Below are positions 22,316 to 54,863 of a stretch of 64,000 nucleotides of DNA, one piece after another; position 1 is the stretch's first letter; each line of letters opens with the position of its first letter. Origin of the DNA: Phoronis australis (taxonomy: Eukaryota > Phoronida > Phoronidae); contig NMRA01000002.1 in assembly GCA_002633005.1 (NCBI GenBank), positions 2,638,766 through 2,702,765 on the forward strand, read 5' to 3'. The notes below the pieces were generated by a model. That model was not told the DNA's origin. It ran no database searches and was given only the letters and a program-made list of their open reading frames with translations. The position numbers and the translations under genes were made by a program.

Positions 22316-23422
22316 CCCGAGAAGCGCATTATTGAAGCGCGAAGCCTCTCGCGAGCTGTAACCTCCGCAGAAACTGGAGGTGCTTCATGTATTGTCACCC
22401 GTACCTCAGAGCGTGCAATTGCGGGAACCAACAGTCACTCGCCCTGTACTGTTTTCTCTAGCCCAGAGCCTGTTAGCAACCCGGCAGCGATGTTAAGTAG
22501 TGGGAGTGAATACAGGCCCAGTTCGACACCCAGTGAGTGAGGAGCACAGTTCGTCTTCCAGTGAACAGACCGGCGAGCCAAGTTTTTGTGGACTTTCCTT
22601 AAGTATTGGAGCTATTTAGAATGTGCCAGGTGTACATACGTGTGGCGAGGGAGTCACATGGCGGTATCAGTCAGCAGTTTGGGTGCTCAGGTCACCATCC
22701 AGTGGGGACAGCATAGGCATCCCATTGAAGTTGGCATAACAGTGCACACCGTGCATTTGCACCAAGACGTTCCACTACGTCTGTCCTAAGTCTCTGTCTT
22801 ATTGCTCTAAACAGCTGTATGTGCCTGAACGTATTCTGCCTCCGGGCTCAAATATATACCCCATGCGCGCACCTAGGGGCCGGCTCGGGGGGCTCGGACG
22901 AACACCCATTTGGCGAAGTGGGTAAACAGGTCGGCCTCAGAGAAACAAAAAGTCCGAGAAAACGAGACAGAAGTCCACTAAAAAAGCAGGAATTCGGCGA
23001 ATGCACAATTCATAGCTTTGAACGTACCCCGTTTTTTACAGTAAAACGTTCAAATTCTCAATAATTCGAGCCCTCTATAATTTAGGCTGGGTGTGCGCAT
23101 GTACTCACCCACTAACAGCCCGAGAAAAAACTCCACGTCACCACTGCTATGAACAATGTCTCCGTCACTCATGCATGAGCGGTGCACCACAGGAGGCTGT
23201 GGAGCTGTACCCCACACTTTTTTCAGTGCTGCGCCGCCCATGTCACGTCAATACGGTCACTGGGATATGGGTCGCCGACTCCAGTCATTTTCAGGTTACT
23301 ACAAACTAAACAATTCCTAAATCCAACGTAATTGAGTTTTCTAACAATCTAGCTTGTCGTAGAATACTCGTCGATGGGAAGTGGTGACGACAGTTTTAGA
23401 AAAACAGTACGAAAACAACAGG

Positions 23423-23556
23423 ACTTCAAAGTTATCCGCTAGATAAGTTTGATTGTTGCATGACGTCACGAGCATTGTTCAACAATAACAACGTGACGCG
23501 TGATAATGCAACATCATTGTTGGTATACGGCGTATAACTTTTATGCAACTGGGCCC
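23423..23556. mobile_element. MITE, TTGCATAAAA family, copy 1 (left end lost)
   Basis: Over about 130 bp it matches 25524-25672, including a CRE palindrome TGACGTCA, TTGTTCAACAATAACAACG and the end TTTTATGCAACTGGGCCC. It lies just inside the right arm of the THAP element. Confidence 0.8.
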
Positions 23557-24028
23557 TGTAGTACAAATCCTCACAGTAACCTAGAAAGCAGAACCAAGGT
23601 GGCACGTAATTCTTGACTCCCTAAACGTCACTTCCGGAGTAGAGAACGAGTAATTAATTAAATTACGAGAAATTGTCATTAACTGAAAAATATGTCTGGA
23701 ATAATCAACGAAGCTTATTTTACTAAAAATGACATGAAAAGGTTGCCTTCGTCTTTATCATGCAGTTTTTCGCGTGAAAGTTACAAGAGACTACCTTGCG
23801 CCAGCTCCGTTCTCAACGTCACCAGATATGGGTAATTCTCGTCGGCGTAACAGTCCAGTACAATCACACTCGACTTCTAAATTAAAAGACTGCATTATCA
23901 CTCACTTCAACACGTCAGTTTCGAGTCACAACCAAAAGAAAAAGCAGCCAACATGCCAATCTTAGCTGTATTGCACAAAGAGTTTTAGCACGGAGTGTGT
24001 ATGCTCACCCTCACCGTGTGACATTATA

Positions 24029-25463
24029 TCAGGTGTCTCAAAAAGGTGAGTCACTTTTTCACAAGTTTTCATATTTCTTACAGATAAACCTTAGGATTTT
24101 ATCAATAAATGTGCAAAATATCGAAGAGAACTGTCCAATTGCGCCAGTATTGTATAAATTTTAATTTTACGATACAAAAAACATCAGGTCAAAAAAATAA
24201 AATATCAAGGGGAAGCTCGCTTATTTCAGTCTACGTTCAATGTGGCCTCCATCTTCCTCCACGACAAAACGGAGCCGTTTCTTCCAACCAGAAATGCTCT
24301 TTCATATTTCTTCCATCGAAATTATATCCCATGACATAATTATCTTGTCTTTTAACTCATGCTCAGTCAATTTCTCGCTCATTCCCCAGTAAACTTTCTC
24401 CTTCAGAGAGTCCCAAATGGATTGCAGTAAGGACTGAGCGGAGGTGACTCATTCCTTTAGATGAATTTTGCTCCTCCATATATGAGCCTGGGTTATCTTG
24501 CTCGTGTGTGAAGCAGCCTCGTCTTGCTGAAACATATAATTGCTTCCAGGATAGTCATCCAATAGCTGCATGTAGCGTTGACTGTAAATTTGGCTCTATC
24601 AGTGTCAATAAAATGAATATTTGTTTTTCCTTCTTACAATACTCCAGCGGAAACCATTACTTTTTTGAAAAATCTGGAAGTCTCATGATAGAGTCGAGGA
24701 GACTGAATTTCTCGTTTTTTTTTCCCATAAACACAATTGTTTTGGCGATTTTTAGCGATTTCTAGCCTAAAGTCTTTTTCATCAGTGAAAAATTTCATCA
24801 GTGAAAATGATTCTTTTCGCATAAATGGCTGAGTAGGGGTCATGCTGGTATTGGCATCGATTTTTTTCTTTCCTTCTAACATTTCGATCTTTCTGTGATA
24901 CCTACATTCTTTTGAAGGGGCTTTAGCTCCAGTTTTTGTCATTCTTTGCACAGAAGACTTGCGCACTTGTAAAGCGCCTGCGACTTCTCTCGGAGATTTG
25001 TGATTCCCCGGGTTGTTTTGATGGGATTGAATCTGTTCCTCAACACGATCCTCGTTTTCTTTCGAACACGCGGTCTTGTGTCTCACACTTTTACGTGCAA
25101 CAGACCCTGTGTTGCGTATTTTAGCAATAAGCCTATTTATAGCGGCACGACTCCACCGTTTTCCAGGGAACGTCCATGCGATTCTTCTTCCGCCTCACCG
25201 TTTCTTCTTGAAACAGTTTCCAATAGTAAATTCATCACTTAATCTTAAAAGCGTCCATACCAACCGGAATATTGGACAGAACTGAATTGGATACAGATCT
25301 GACAATAAAAAGCAAATATCATAGTACTTCCATAATTTTTAAAATTACTTTAGACAAGTTGATGACTCCCTGAAGATTCGTTGTGAAAATGTTGAACGAA
25401 TTCGGTTGGCAAATTGCTAAGAAATTAGCTGTCAAAAAGTGGCTCACTTTTTGGAACACCTGA
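24029..25463 (-). mobile_element. Tc1/mariner element with both ends and TA duplication
   Basis: The terminal repeats are TCAGGTGTCTCAAAAAGG on the left and, reversed, TCAGGTGTTCCAAAAAGT on the right, each continuing GTGAGYCACTTTTT. TA flanks both ends (24027-24028 and 25464-25465), the insertion hallmark of the superfamily. The 1435-bp length is normal for a full Tc1/mariner element. It carries a broken transposase on the minus strand. Confidence 0.9.
24221..25250 (-). pseudogene. Tc1/mariner transposase, inactivated
   Basis: Reading down the minus strand: a helix-turn-helix region (GKRWSRAAINRLIAKIRNTG, then SPREVAGALQVRKSSVQRM), the first catalytic Asp in FTDEKDF with the usual NRQNNCVYGKK after it, the second Asp in FQQDEAASHTSK, and the C-terminus WKKRLRFVVEEDGGHIERRL followed by K and TAA at 24223-24221. 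The pieces lie in different frames, with a stop after HLKE. The block expected to hold the third catalytic acid reads SPYCNPFG with no acidic residue. So it is dead. Confidence 0.85.
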
Positions 25464-25523
25464 TAGATTCGTCTTGTGTTTACCGCATATCCAACTGGTA
25501 CAACGTAAAGTCAGTTTATCAAG

Positions 25524-25672
25524 GCTGGGTTGCATAAAACTTCAAAATTATCCGCTGGATAAGTTTTACTGTTGCGTGACGTCAGGTGCATTGTTCAACA
25601 ATAACAACGTGGCGCGTGATAATGCTACATCATTGTTGCTATACGGCGTATAACTTTTATGCAACTGGGCCC
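25524..25672. mobile_element. MITE, TTGCATAAAA family, copy 2 (both ends present)
   Basis: Inverted ends: left CTGGGTTGCATAAAACTT, right reversed CTGGGCCCAGTTGCATAAAA. The body has the TGACGTCA palindrome and TTGTTCAACAATAACAACG, as in 23423-23556. It has no coding capacity. Confidence 0.8.
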
Positions 25673-27316
25673 AGATTTATAAGTATGAGCATTATTGCCG
25701 CTGAGTAACTTGAATATCAGTTAAAGATATTTTTATATAAAGATATTTTTATATAAGGATATAGATGGACAACAACGACAAAATTGTTTCAGCTACTGAT
25801 ACTACTAACTGCAATGATAGCTAAGTCAGTAATAATTTTGAAATTGCTTCAGATTCAAAGCGCTTCACGTGGAGTCGGACCGTATCCGGCCAACTTCGCC
25901 CGAATGGTGTTTGTGTGGATGACGGGAGATTGGTCAGACGGTAAAAGGAGGCTTGATTAGCATTGAACCCGAGTGGTGGCAGCACCAAAGGGTTACAAAG
26001 GAATCTGAAAGTGACTGTCTATAAGTAGGCATAGATGTCTAGACTTAGACCTACGTAAGCTATATAACAACGAGAGAGGTTCCAAAATGTAGTGCGCTGT
26101 GAATGCTCTAAAATCGACCAAGAAACAAAACAGCCGTAATTTGAGATTTTTTATCCTGCTATTTTGGCTTAATTGCTAGAATAGAACGGTCAAGTTCAGG
26201 GATTTTTAAATTTTGAATTGAAAATGATCATCAAATATGCAAATATGTTATTCATCCAGTGTCCACTCTGATTGCAGATTGGTGGATTGGCATGCATGCC
26301 TGTACACGAGTGTGCGTTTCCGGTCTTTTACAGTTAGCTGACTGTAAGTTCACTATAGGCTAAAAAAACAGACATTCAACTAACGTGTTTTCTTGCACTG
26401 AGAAAACCCTGTCGAGAATTTTTACTTTATTAGGGATAAGAAGGCCTAGACCTCAGCTTTGGTCAATGAAGGAATTCTTCTCTTGTCAATCAGTGTTCAT
26501 GGTGCACAGCCTCGCAGACTTCATACGAGCAACAAACGTGATGGAAAAGATTTCAAACGTTACATGTTGAATGCCGAATGTCCACTACTCCGAAGGCTCA
26601 CTATGACTCCCAAAGTAAGCTACCTTTGAAAATTCACCACGTCGAATTTTCCAGTTCCAAAACCAGAACTCCGACAGTTCACTACTCTGATTGTCTGCTC
26701 ACAACTCGTTCTCAAGCACGCGGGGACAGCATCTGGGGCCTGGGTCCATGGTTGGCGCGCACCGTAGGGGGCTGGGAGGGCTATAGCCTCCACTTATTTA
26801 ATTGCTGCAACGCGCATGGGGTCAGGGTTGCGGCGACCAACGACGGTTTTCAATTAAATTAAGAAGACTGAATGGGACTCCCTGACTTGGTGAAGACTGG
26901 CAGGGATAGGGTGGCCCGGCTCCGACATTTAGTTTCGTTCAGGCCATACGCGAGGTTTTTTGTGTGAGTTTGAGCTGCAGCGGCCCTAAACTTTTCAGTC
27001 GTGCTGCGATGCGATCTTGACATGGATTTGATGAATGTATCGTGGTTCATAATTCATCAATATTCCTACTTCATTCATTCTTTTAAAATGCAAATGTGTA
27101 CTCAGTTTTTCGTGTTAAACAGTACACACCATGGATTTTTGCACATTTCGAATTACCGGTGGCCATAGACTAAATGTATGACGTAAAATTTAGCCAAATC
27201 CATGATTATTTTGTGTCATTAGCTCAAAATTTTGATTTCTCTTTCAATTTTGACAATTTTCACATTTCCCGCCATGTGACATCATGGGTTGAACACAAGA
27301 GATCAGCGACTAGCAT
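25673..27316. other. AT-rich, no supported gene
   Basis: Contains a diverged copy of the GC-rich palindromic element at about 26757-26815. Other frames are short and without splice context. Confidence 0.45.
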
Positions 27317-27571
27317 TGAACAACAGCGGAGAGTAGGGAATTTGAAAGCGACAACGATTATGAGCAAGAAATGAACAAATACTACGAAGAAACGTACGAG
27401 AATGGTGGCCAGGATGACGAAATGGGGTTGCACGAAAGCGAGAACGAGTTTGATATGTTTTCAGCTGCGTACTTTTCTATTTTGAGGCCTTACGAACTGG
27501 ATCCTCCAGCGAGAGAAGTGGCCTCGGCCTTGGCCAGTCAACCCAGTCATCCAACAGACGATCCTGAATAA
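27317..27571 (+). CDS. Short acidic open frame, hypothetical
   Basis: An 84-codon frame open from 27317 to TAA codes an acidic, Tyr/Glu-rich protein (NDYEQEMNKYYEETYENGGQ) and a Pro-containing end. The first ATG in frame is 27371. It could be one exon or a transposon remnant; nothing is recognisable. Confidence 0.2.
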
Positions 27572-28068
27572 AGAGCCGTAACATCTCCTCTGATTGGAGT
27601 CGAAACACGACTCCTCAAACTGGGCAGAACAGAGTGGCTCCGAACAGAATCGCTTGGTCCACGCTGAGGTCCCACACTCGTTCGGCGCACGAAGCGCGAT
27701 GCCACTACTGCGCAACTTTGGCGTCCTTCGGAACACCGAGACGTTCTCCGTCTAACTGCTGTTGCTGCAGCCTCCACAAACACATCTTTTCATCCCTCTA
27801 CGAACCTTCTCGACGCTAAATATACTTTACTTTCACTTCACTCTATACACTTAGTTGCTGATCCGAACAGTGTGTCGAACGACTTGGGTTCAACCCATGA
27901 CGTTGTACATAATTATTATTTTTTTCAATTTTTACGTGTTTCTTTATGGGCTGTGCACTAAAGGCACTGAAATCAAGTAAGGTATAATAAGAAAATTGGA
28001 GGTACTAGAGTCATGTTGCGTACACTTTAAGACACGCGGGCAATTTCGCACGCACATTGAAAATGAAT

Positions 28069-28127
28069 CTAGACAGTGACCACCGTCTCTAGTTGTACTC
28101 GGCAGCTAGACGGTGGTCACCGTCTAG
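28069..28127. repeat. Double hairpin, CTAGACxGTG palindromes
   Basis: Two arms (28069-28092 and 28106-28127) are reverse complements with a 13-nt loop, and the right arm is itself a perfect 10+10 palindrome (CTAGACGGTG/CACCGTCTAG). The same word (CTAGACAATGAC...GTCTCTAG) ends the long inverted repeat at 33935-34517, so it is probably a foldback-transposon end. Confidence 0.7.
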
Positions 28128-28827
28128 TATGAAATCCAAACAAAGCGTTTTTGTACCTGTGTGTTGTTTTCTATATAGGTGAATCTAATAACCAAATTAT
28201 CGTTTATTTTTGCGTGTAAAAGTATAAAAATTACACGAGTCTAAAAGTTTGATATTTTCGGAGCACTGAACCTTCGGAGAAGAGAATCTTCGTAGTAGTG
28301 AGTCTTCGGAATAGTGAAACTTAAACCTTCGAAATAGTGGGTTGTTCCCATTTCCAGCGATGTAAAAAAAAACTTTAGTAACCCACAAGAATACAACGAG
28401 ATAAACAATTTCGAAAAGTGATTCTCCGACTAAACTTCATATTTCCCGCGTCCGAGCATGTAATGAAGTGTAATCACTCATTTAAGCATGTCTGATTTGA
28501 AATTTTGGCAGGGGCTTACGAGACAATGTTCTCTTGCTGGACCACATTACATCCGAATTTGTGTCCCGGTGTTCTTTTCTAGCAACCGCCACAGCATCGT
28601 CATTTATGGTATTACAATTAAGTTCCGTCTCATCTCAGAAACCGGATGGGAAAGTCGTGTTTAGTGTCTGTCACTAGGTCAAACCGGGTTTGGTATCCTT
28701 TTTAAAGTACGAGGCGAATTAAGTTGGTAACAACGTGTTCAGTACATCCAGATTGGCCGTACGAAGAAACTCTCCCTCTCTCTCAACACCTGTGTTCTTT
28801 CTTGTGCTTAAACTGACATGCACTCAC

Positions 28828-29016
28828 CTTTTTAAACTTGTCTACAACCGTGGCCAGGACTACACCGACGCCACATATTGCAAATAACAACGACGCAACT
28901 GTCACCATCTCGTACGAAGAAGTTTCCTCTTCTCCAAAAGCATCAGTCTGGTTGTTTTCATAACCGATAGCATCGTTGGTCAAGTTGTTCAGTACACTGT
29001 ACTTCGTAAAAATCAT
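28828..29016 (-). CDS. First coding exon of an unrecognised membrane protein
   Basis: ATG at 29016, 63 codons, ending at a strong donor (AAG|GTGAGT). The first 38 residues are polar with two N-glycosylation sites (NLT, NQT). They are followed by a hydrophobic segment (MVTVASLLFAICGVGVVLAT) and a basic stop (DKFKK). This suggests an extracellular N-terminus and a first membrane pass. It may be the start of the gene whose last exon is 16850-17267; that link is an inference. Confidence 0.5.
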
Positions 29017-31981
29017 CGTTTGGCTTCGTTATCCTGGAATTGAAAGATAATCTTGACAGTCGGACTATGGCCGGGTTCTGCAATGTGCTTCGGCTTTTTG
29101 CCTATCTCACATACACTACTAAGTTGACTTTTCACGCCAGATTTTCGAGTCAACAGTACACATCGCTTGCGTCGGCGGTCATTTTCACGGCCAGTGTAGT
29201 TACTTATTAGTTGCTGATGTCTCAGGCTCGATTTAGATAATGTTGAGTGGAAGTCTCTGTTAAGAATCGGCGATTTATAATAAATTCACAAAAACACACC
29301 ATTCGTTTACTGCTTTATGGCCTAGCTCTGTTCAAAATTAGTAACCTCAAGAATTCAAACCTATCCAAAATATCACCAAATTGCGTTTTTTCCGGCCATA
29401 ACCGATTGCTGTTTGCATCTTGTTTTATGAAGTTTTCAATGAAAAGAGTGGAAAGTGTATCTTTAAAATACGTTCTCGTATGTCGAAAGGCAACATAGGT
29501 TTCGGTAGTACACGGTGGACAACATGTAATCCTTATTACAACTCGTCTTTTTAAAATAATGAAAAAAAATTGTTTGATACTGGCAGTTTATTATATTTTG
29601 TCACTATTTTTAACACAAAAATCTCGCTTTTGAGTAAAAAAGCAACTTGGAGTTTTGGCGAGGGTATACAATACAAAAGCCGTCTCATCTTGTTCCTTCC
29701 TCAGGGTTCAAGAACTGGGTCAGTATTAGCTTCAGAACGGCTCATCTTTAGTGGCTTGTCACAGCGGCAGTTTCAGTCTCAAAAGGCCTCATTATTATAA
29801 GTTGTTAACTTTTACCCGCGGATCTATAACACAACAAAATCCGTTGCGTTTCTCTGATTTCATCCTATGAAATAGCTGATCTACGTTTGTAAACATGAGG
29901 GCGCCGGACTATCACAGGCCTATGACTAGTGCACCTTAGTTGCTTGCACATCGCCCTGTTTAGCTGGCTAAAAAGCGGAAATCGGAGGCCTTTTCCTCTC
30001 ATATCGGCCTCGTCATAACAGTCCTTACTGTGACAAGAAATGTTACTCCGGAAACTATCAGTGACTGAACGAGACTTTACTTCTTGCGTTGAGCCCGCGA
30101 AGTCAAAAACGGCGCCGTGTATGCCTACGCAGGCATTTCTCGAGTAACTTCTGCTGGTGCAGCATTAAAAATGACCCCAGGTCAGTTTCTTTCACGGGGT
30201 CTACATTTAATGTCATTTTCAACCTAAGTAAAAATGACCTCACGTCAGCGTGTGAAAACTTGTTCGGTCATCCTTCAACGGTTCCCTCGCAACAGGGGGT
30301 TGGGACTAGGATGAGATCGTCAACGGGGAGCAAGGATCAGAGCCTTTGTCGACCGGGAAAGGGGTCGTCAAAATGAGATGTCGAGAAGGGAGGGTGAGGC
30401 AACTAGCCTTTGTCGACAGGGGGCAGTGGGTGCCACGGAGGTGTCAACCGGGAGATGTGCCAAGGAGCTGGGTCTGAACAAGGGAAGTCAATGGGCCTTC
30501 GTCCATCGAGAATGCCCCAAGAAAATTCTCTTGAGACCGTGACAACGCCGTAGCCTTGGATGAGTTGCATCCGTGAGAGGGAGTAACCGCGTGTGTGAGT
30601 CACAAGAGTTTTATGCCAGTGAGTGGCGCACGCGGCCAGGGAAATCTACATGACTTGCTTATTCAGTATATGCAATTAAGAAGAGAAAGTAACGGCGTGC
30701 AGGTCAGGAATACCATGATGTGTGGGAGCTGGGATGGTCTGTTCACGAGCAAAGAATGTTACTGTCGTGACAATGAGAAGCGAAAACTGGTCATCGGACC
30801 TGCTGCCTCAGTTCGATCGGAAAAATTTGAAACCGTGACAGGGTCAAGCGTGCGCGGAGAAGAACTTTAATTTTTTGGCTGAGCAGCGCGCGGCATATCT
30901 GATTAAAGAAGTGGCGGAAGGGAAATGAACGGTTTGAAATAATGTGTGGGGAGTGAGGCTGATCTTTTTGCAAGTAAATAATTACATGAGTGAAGAATTT
31001 TTGTACGCTGGCAATTCCGAGCGATGCACGGGAAAGGAAGTCTGTGTTCTTTGCTTTTTAACCTTAAAACCGGTCATTTCTTTATAAGTGAAAAATGACC
31101 CCTTGGGAGTAATGTTTTCACCATAGTTCACATTAAATTTAGACTCCATTAAAAATCGACCTGATCATTTTCAATAGTGAAAATTACCCATGAGTCATTT
31201 TCTCATGGGATCATTATTTAATACTACACCCGCTCATCAAGATTAGATGAGTGAGCAGTAACCCTCGTCCAAAGAATTAATGGTCTATGGTTAAGACGTA
31301 TCAAGTAAACAACGCGAGCGGCGAAGGCTCGGACAATCATCGGTTGAGATTTAGCTCAGTCCCTGACAGAGCACTTCATATCGGCGTCAGTCTCGCTAGC
31401 CAATGTTAGGGAACGTGACCGCCAAAATTGCTCCACTGCAATGTTGTGAACTAGAAAGTTCACCCACGTACTACCTGTACCTACACCACACGTACTTGTT
31501 CTGGGGTGCCCCGCGTGGTTAGGTACTCAACTATAAATATAGTTGAGTACACGCTATAGATAGATGATATTTTAATACAAAAAGATATGTCATGCCGGCG
31601 GATCCAGGGTGTCAGGAAGGTCCGGAGTACCCGGCCTTAGTTTTCCCTTGATTTTAATGATATCAAATGTAGAATTTTCAAATTGTTGACTTGAAATATA
31701 GACTTTCTAGTTGTTGGCGTCGTATTATACTGACCAAGGGAATTGCATAATCAGTTTCGGACCCGCGGGGACACCGGCTGTTGGCCACTTAGTACTGAAA
31801 CCGGGCCGTGGACTGCGGCTGTCAGATATCCTGTTACTGTGGGCACTCTTGCTCGGCTATTTAGGTAGGCCTATTCAATGTATTGCCGTAATCAAAGGGT
31901 CCTAGTCCGGCCGCCATCCTCAGCTTGCACTCTACGCCATAGGCCTACAGCGGCTGTACCGCAGCCGGACTAGCCATGCAG
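29017..31981. other. Intergenic, no supported gene
   Basis: A few AAAAATGACC words recur (30170-30240, 31085-31200), probably another decayed small repeat. Short frames on both strands (e.g. 30595-30870) lack support. Confidence 0.45.
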
Positions 31982-32215
31982 CAGTGGCGGANNNNNNNNN
32001 NNNNNNNNNNNNNNNNNNNNNNNNNNNNNNNNNNNNNNNNNNNNNNNNNNNNNNNNNNNNNNNNNNNNNNNNNNNNNNNNNNNNNNNNNNNNNNNNNNNN
32101 NNNNNNNNNNNNNNNNNNNNNNNNNNNNNNNNNNNNNNNNNNNNNNNNNNNNNNNNNNNNNNNNNNNNNNNNNNNNNNNNNNNNNNNNNNNCCCCCCCCC
32201 GTAGATCCGCCACTG
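31982..32215. mobile_element. MITE CAGTGGCGGA...TCCGCCACTG, interior replaced by N
   Basis: The ends are exact inverted repeats and are flanked by TGCAG at 31977-31981 and 32216-32220. The same termini and 5-bp duplication size occur at 9324-9660. The interior is a run of exactly 200 N (31992-32191), so the true length is unknown. Confidence 0.75.
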
Positions 32216-32689
32216 TGCAGTAGTGCCATGTGAGATCACTGAAAAGTTCCAACTATAAACTAGGCTTGGTGAAGTTGTGTGGATATTAAAGTGACAAGCT
32301 TACCCATCGACATATTACTCCACATTCCTTATCATTCTCACTCCGAATGGAGGTAGAGGTCGCTGCCTTGCCGTGTTACAAAAAGTGAGACGCCAAGTTC
32401 GATGCAGCCGATGCGTCTAAAAATTTCAACAAGTGAAACTACCTAAATATCAATGAAAATACAAATATATTTACAAAAATAAGGATAACAGGAATGAAGA
32501 CCGCGACTAATTTCATGCTACCGCGTGTCGATAATGCAACATCGTCACGATTACGTGACATCATACAGTGTTTGAAAAAAATGCATCAATCATTGAAGTC
32601 TCGTCAGTCAGCCGCAGAGAGTCTCAGAGCGCTGCGCTTTCGAAATGCTCATACTCGCGGTGGCAGCACGACCTGTAAACCATTGAATG

Positions 32690-32870
32690 TGACGTCATGA
32701 GTACAACAATTTTTATTGGTCGTCGTTGATCAGCTGACCGACACACCTCCACGCTTGAGGTCATACAGTTGGCTTCAGCTGAGGGCTAGCGGCGTATAAA
32801 GGGTCGTCATCGTGAACGATTTTTCGGTTATAGCTACGAAATATCCTAGTTTCAGACCTCAGATTAGACC
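32690..32870 (+). promoter_or_regulatory. GLUD promoter: CRE and TATA box
   Basis: A perfect CRE palindrome TGACGTCA (32690-32697) lies 97 bp upstream of a TATA box (CGTATAAAGG, TATAAA at 32795-32800), which is 70 bp before the GLUD start codon. A CAGCTG E-box is between them. The arrangement fits a cAMP-responsive metabolic gene; activity is inferred. Confidence 0.55.
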
Positions 32871-54131
<21,261 letters not shown>

Positions 54132-54857
54132 ACTAGTCTTCATGCATTGCATTTTTAAGCACTTGGCAGTGTTTATATAGTGTCGACTTTAGATTTACCC
54201 TCTGGTAACGCGTGATGTAGCATTGTCAAATAGAGTTCTGAATGAAGATTACTGGGTTATTTATTGGCTTCTGTGCCATATTGATTGTGGTTTACAAATT
54301 ACCAAGAAATTGTTTTATAAAATCGTTATGCAGTCATTAATTTGGAAGGAATCAAAGTTTTGAAGTGTCTCATTCTATGGATTTTCTTTTTCACTTCAAA
54401 GCACACCAGCCATTCTCAGATTACTGTTGAGATTAAGAATTCAAGTTCCATCTCTACTTTTGTGATATTTTGCGCCATGTTGTTAACTTTGAGCTTGTAT
54501 ATATTTGACATAGGCACAGGCATTGGATACGGAGGGTTGAAACTGTTTTTTGACTAACAGAAACTCAGTCTACGGCCAAATTTGAAGCACAGGAAAAATT
54601 TTTTTGATCTACGGTATACTAAGAGATGTTGCAGTTATATAAGAAATAATTATAGCTAACGAGTGGAATTTTGTGGGAGGTAATTCACCTGGTAGTCATT
54701 GGGATGATTGTCTTTTGGCGTGATTGTCAGGATAAACAGGACTTGGTTTATTTTAATATTAACATCCACAGGATATTAGAGATTCTTGACCGAGTCATTC
54801 AACTTTTGAACGGTTTGGTATTTTGTGCATTTAATGTGAACCTGGATAATAATATTG

Positions 54858-54863
54858 AATAAA
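54858..54863 (+). terminator. GLUD1: GLUD poly(A) signal AATAAA
   Basis: First canonical AATAAA after the stop codon, giving a 3' UTR of about 740 nt. A further AATAAA near 55883 could serve a longer form. Confidence 0.5.

Larger units (their letters stand above)
21800..23760. mobile_element. ~2-kb element with ~150-bp inverted ends and a THAP gene relic
   Basis: The left arm (about 21800-21951) and the right arm (about 23612-23760) are inverted copies. Going inward both read GGCGAAAGCAACC-like, then GACATATTTTTCAGTTAAT, TAATTTAATTAATTACTCG and TGACGTTT(T)AGGGAGTCAA. Between them lies a decayed THAP-domain reading frame (22049-22315). THAP domains are the DNA-binding domain of P-element-type transposases, so this could be a deleted member of that group, but no catalytic domain is left. 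Confidence 0.6.
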
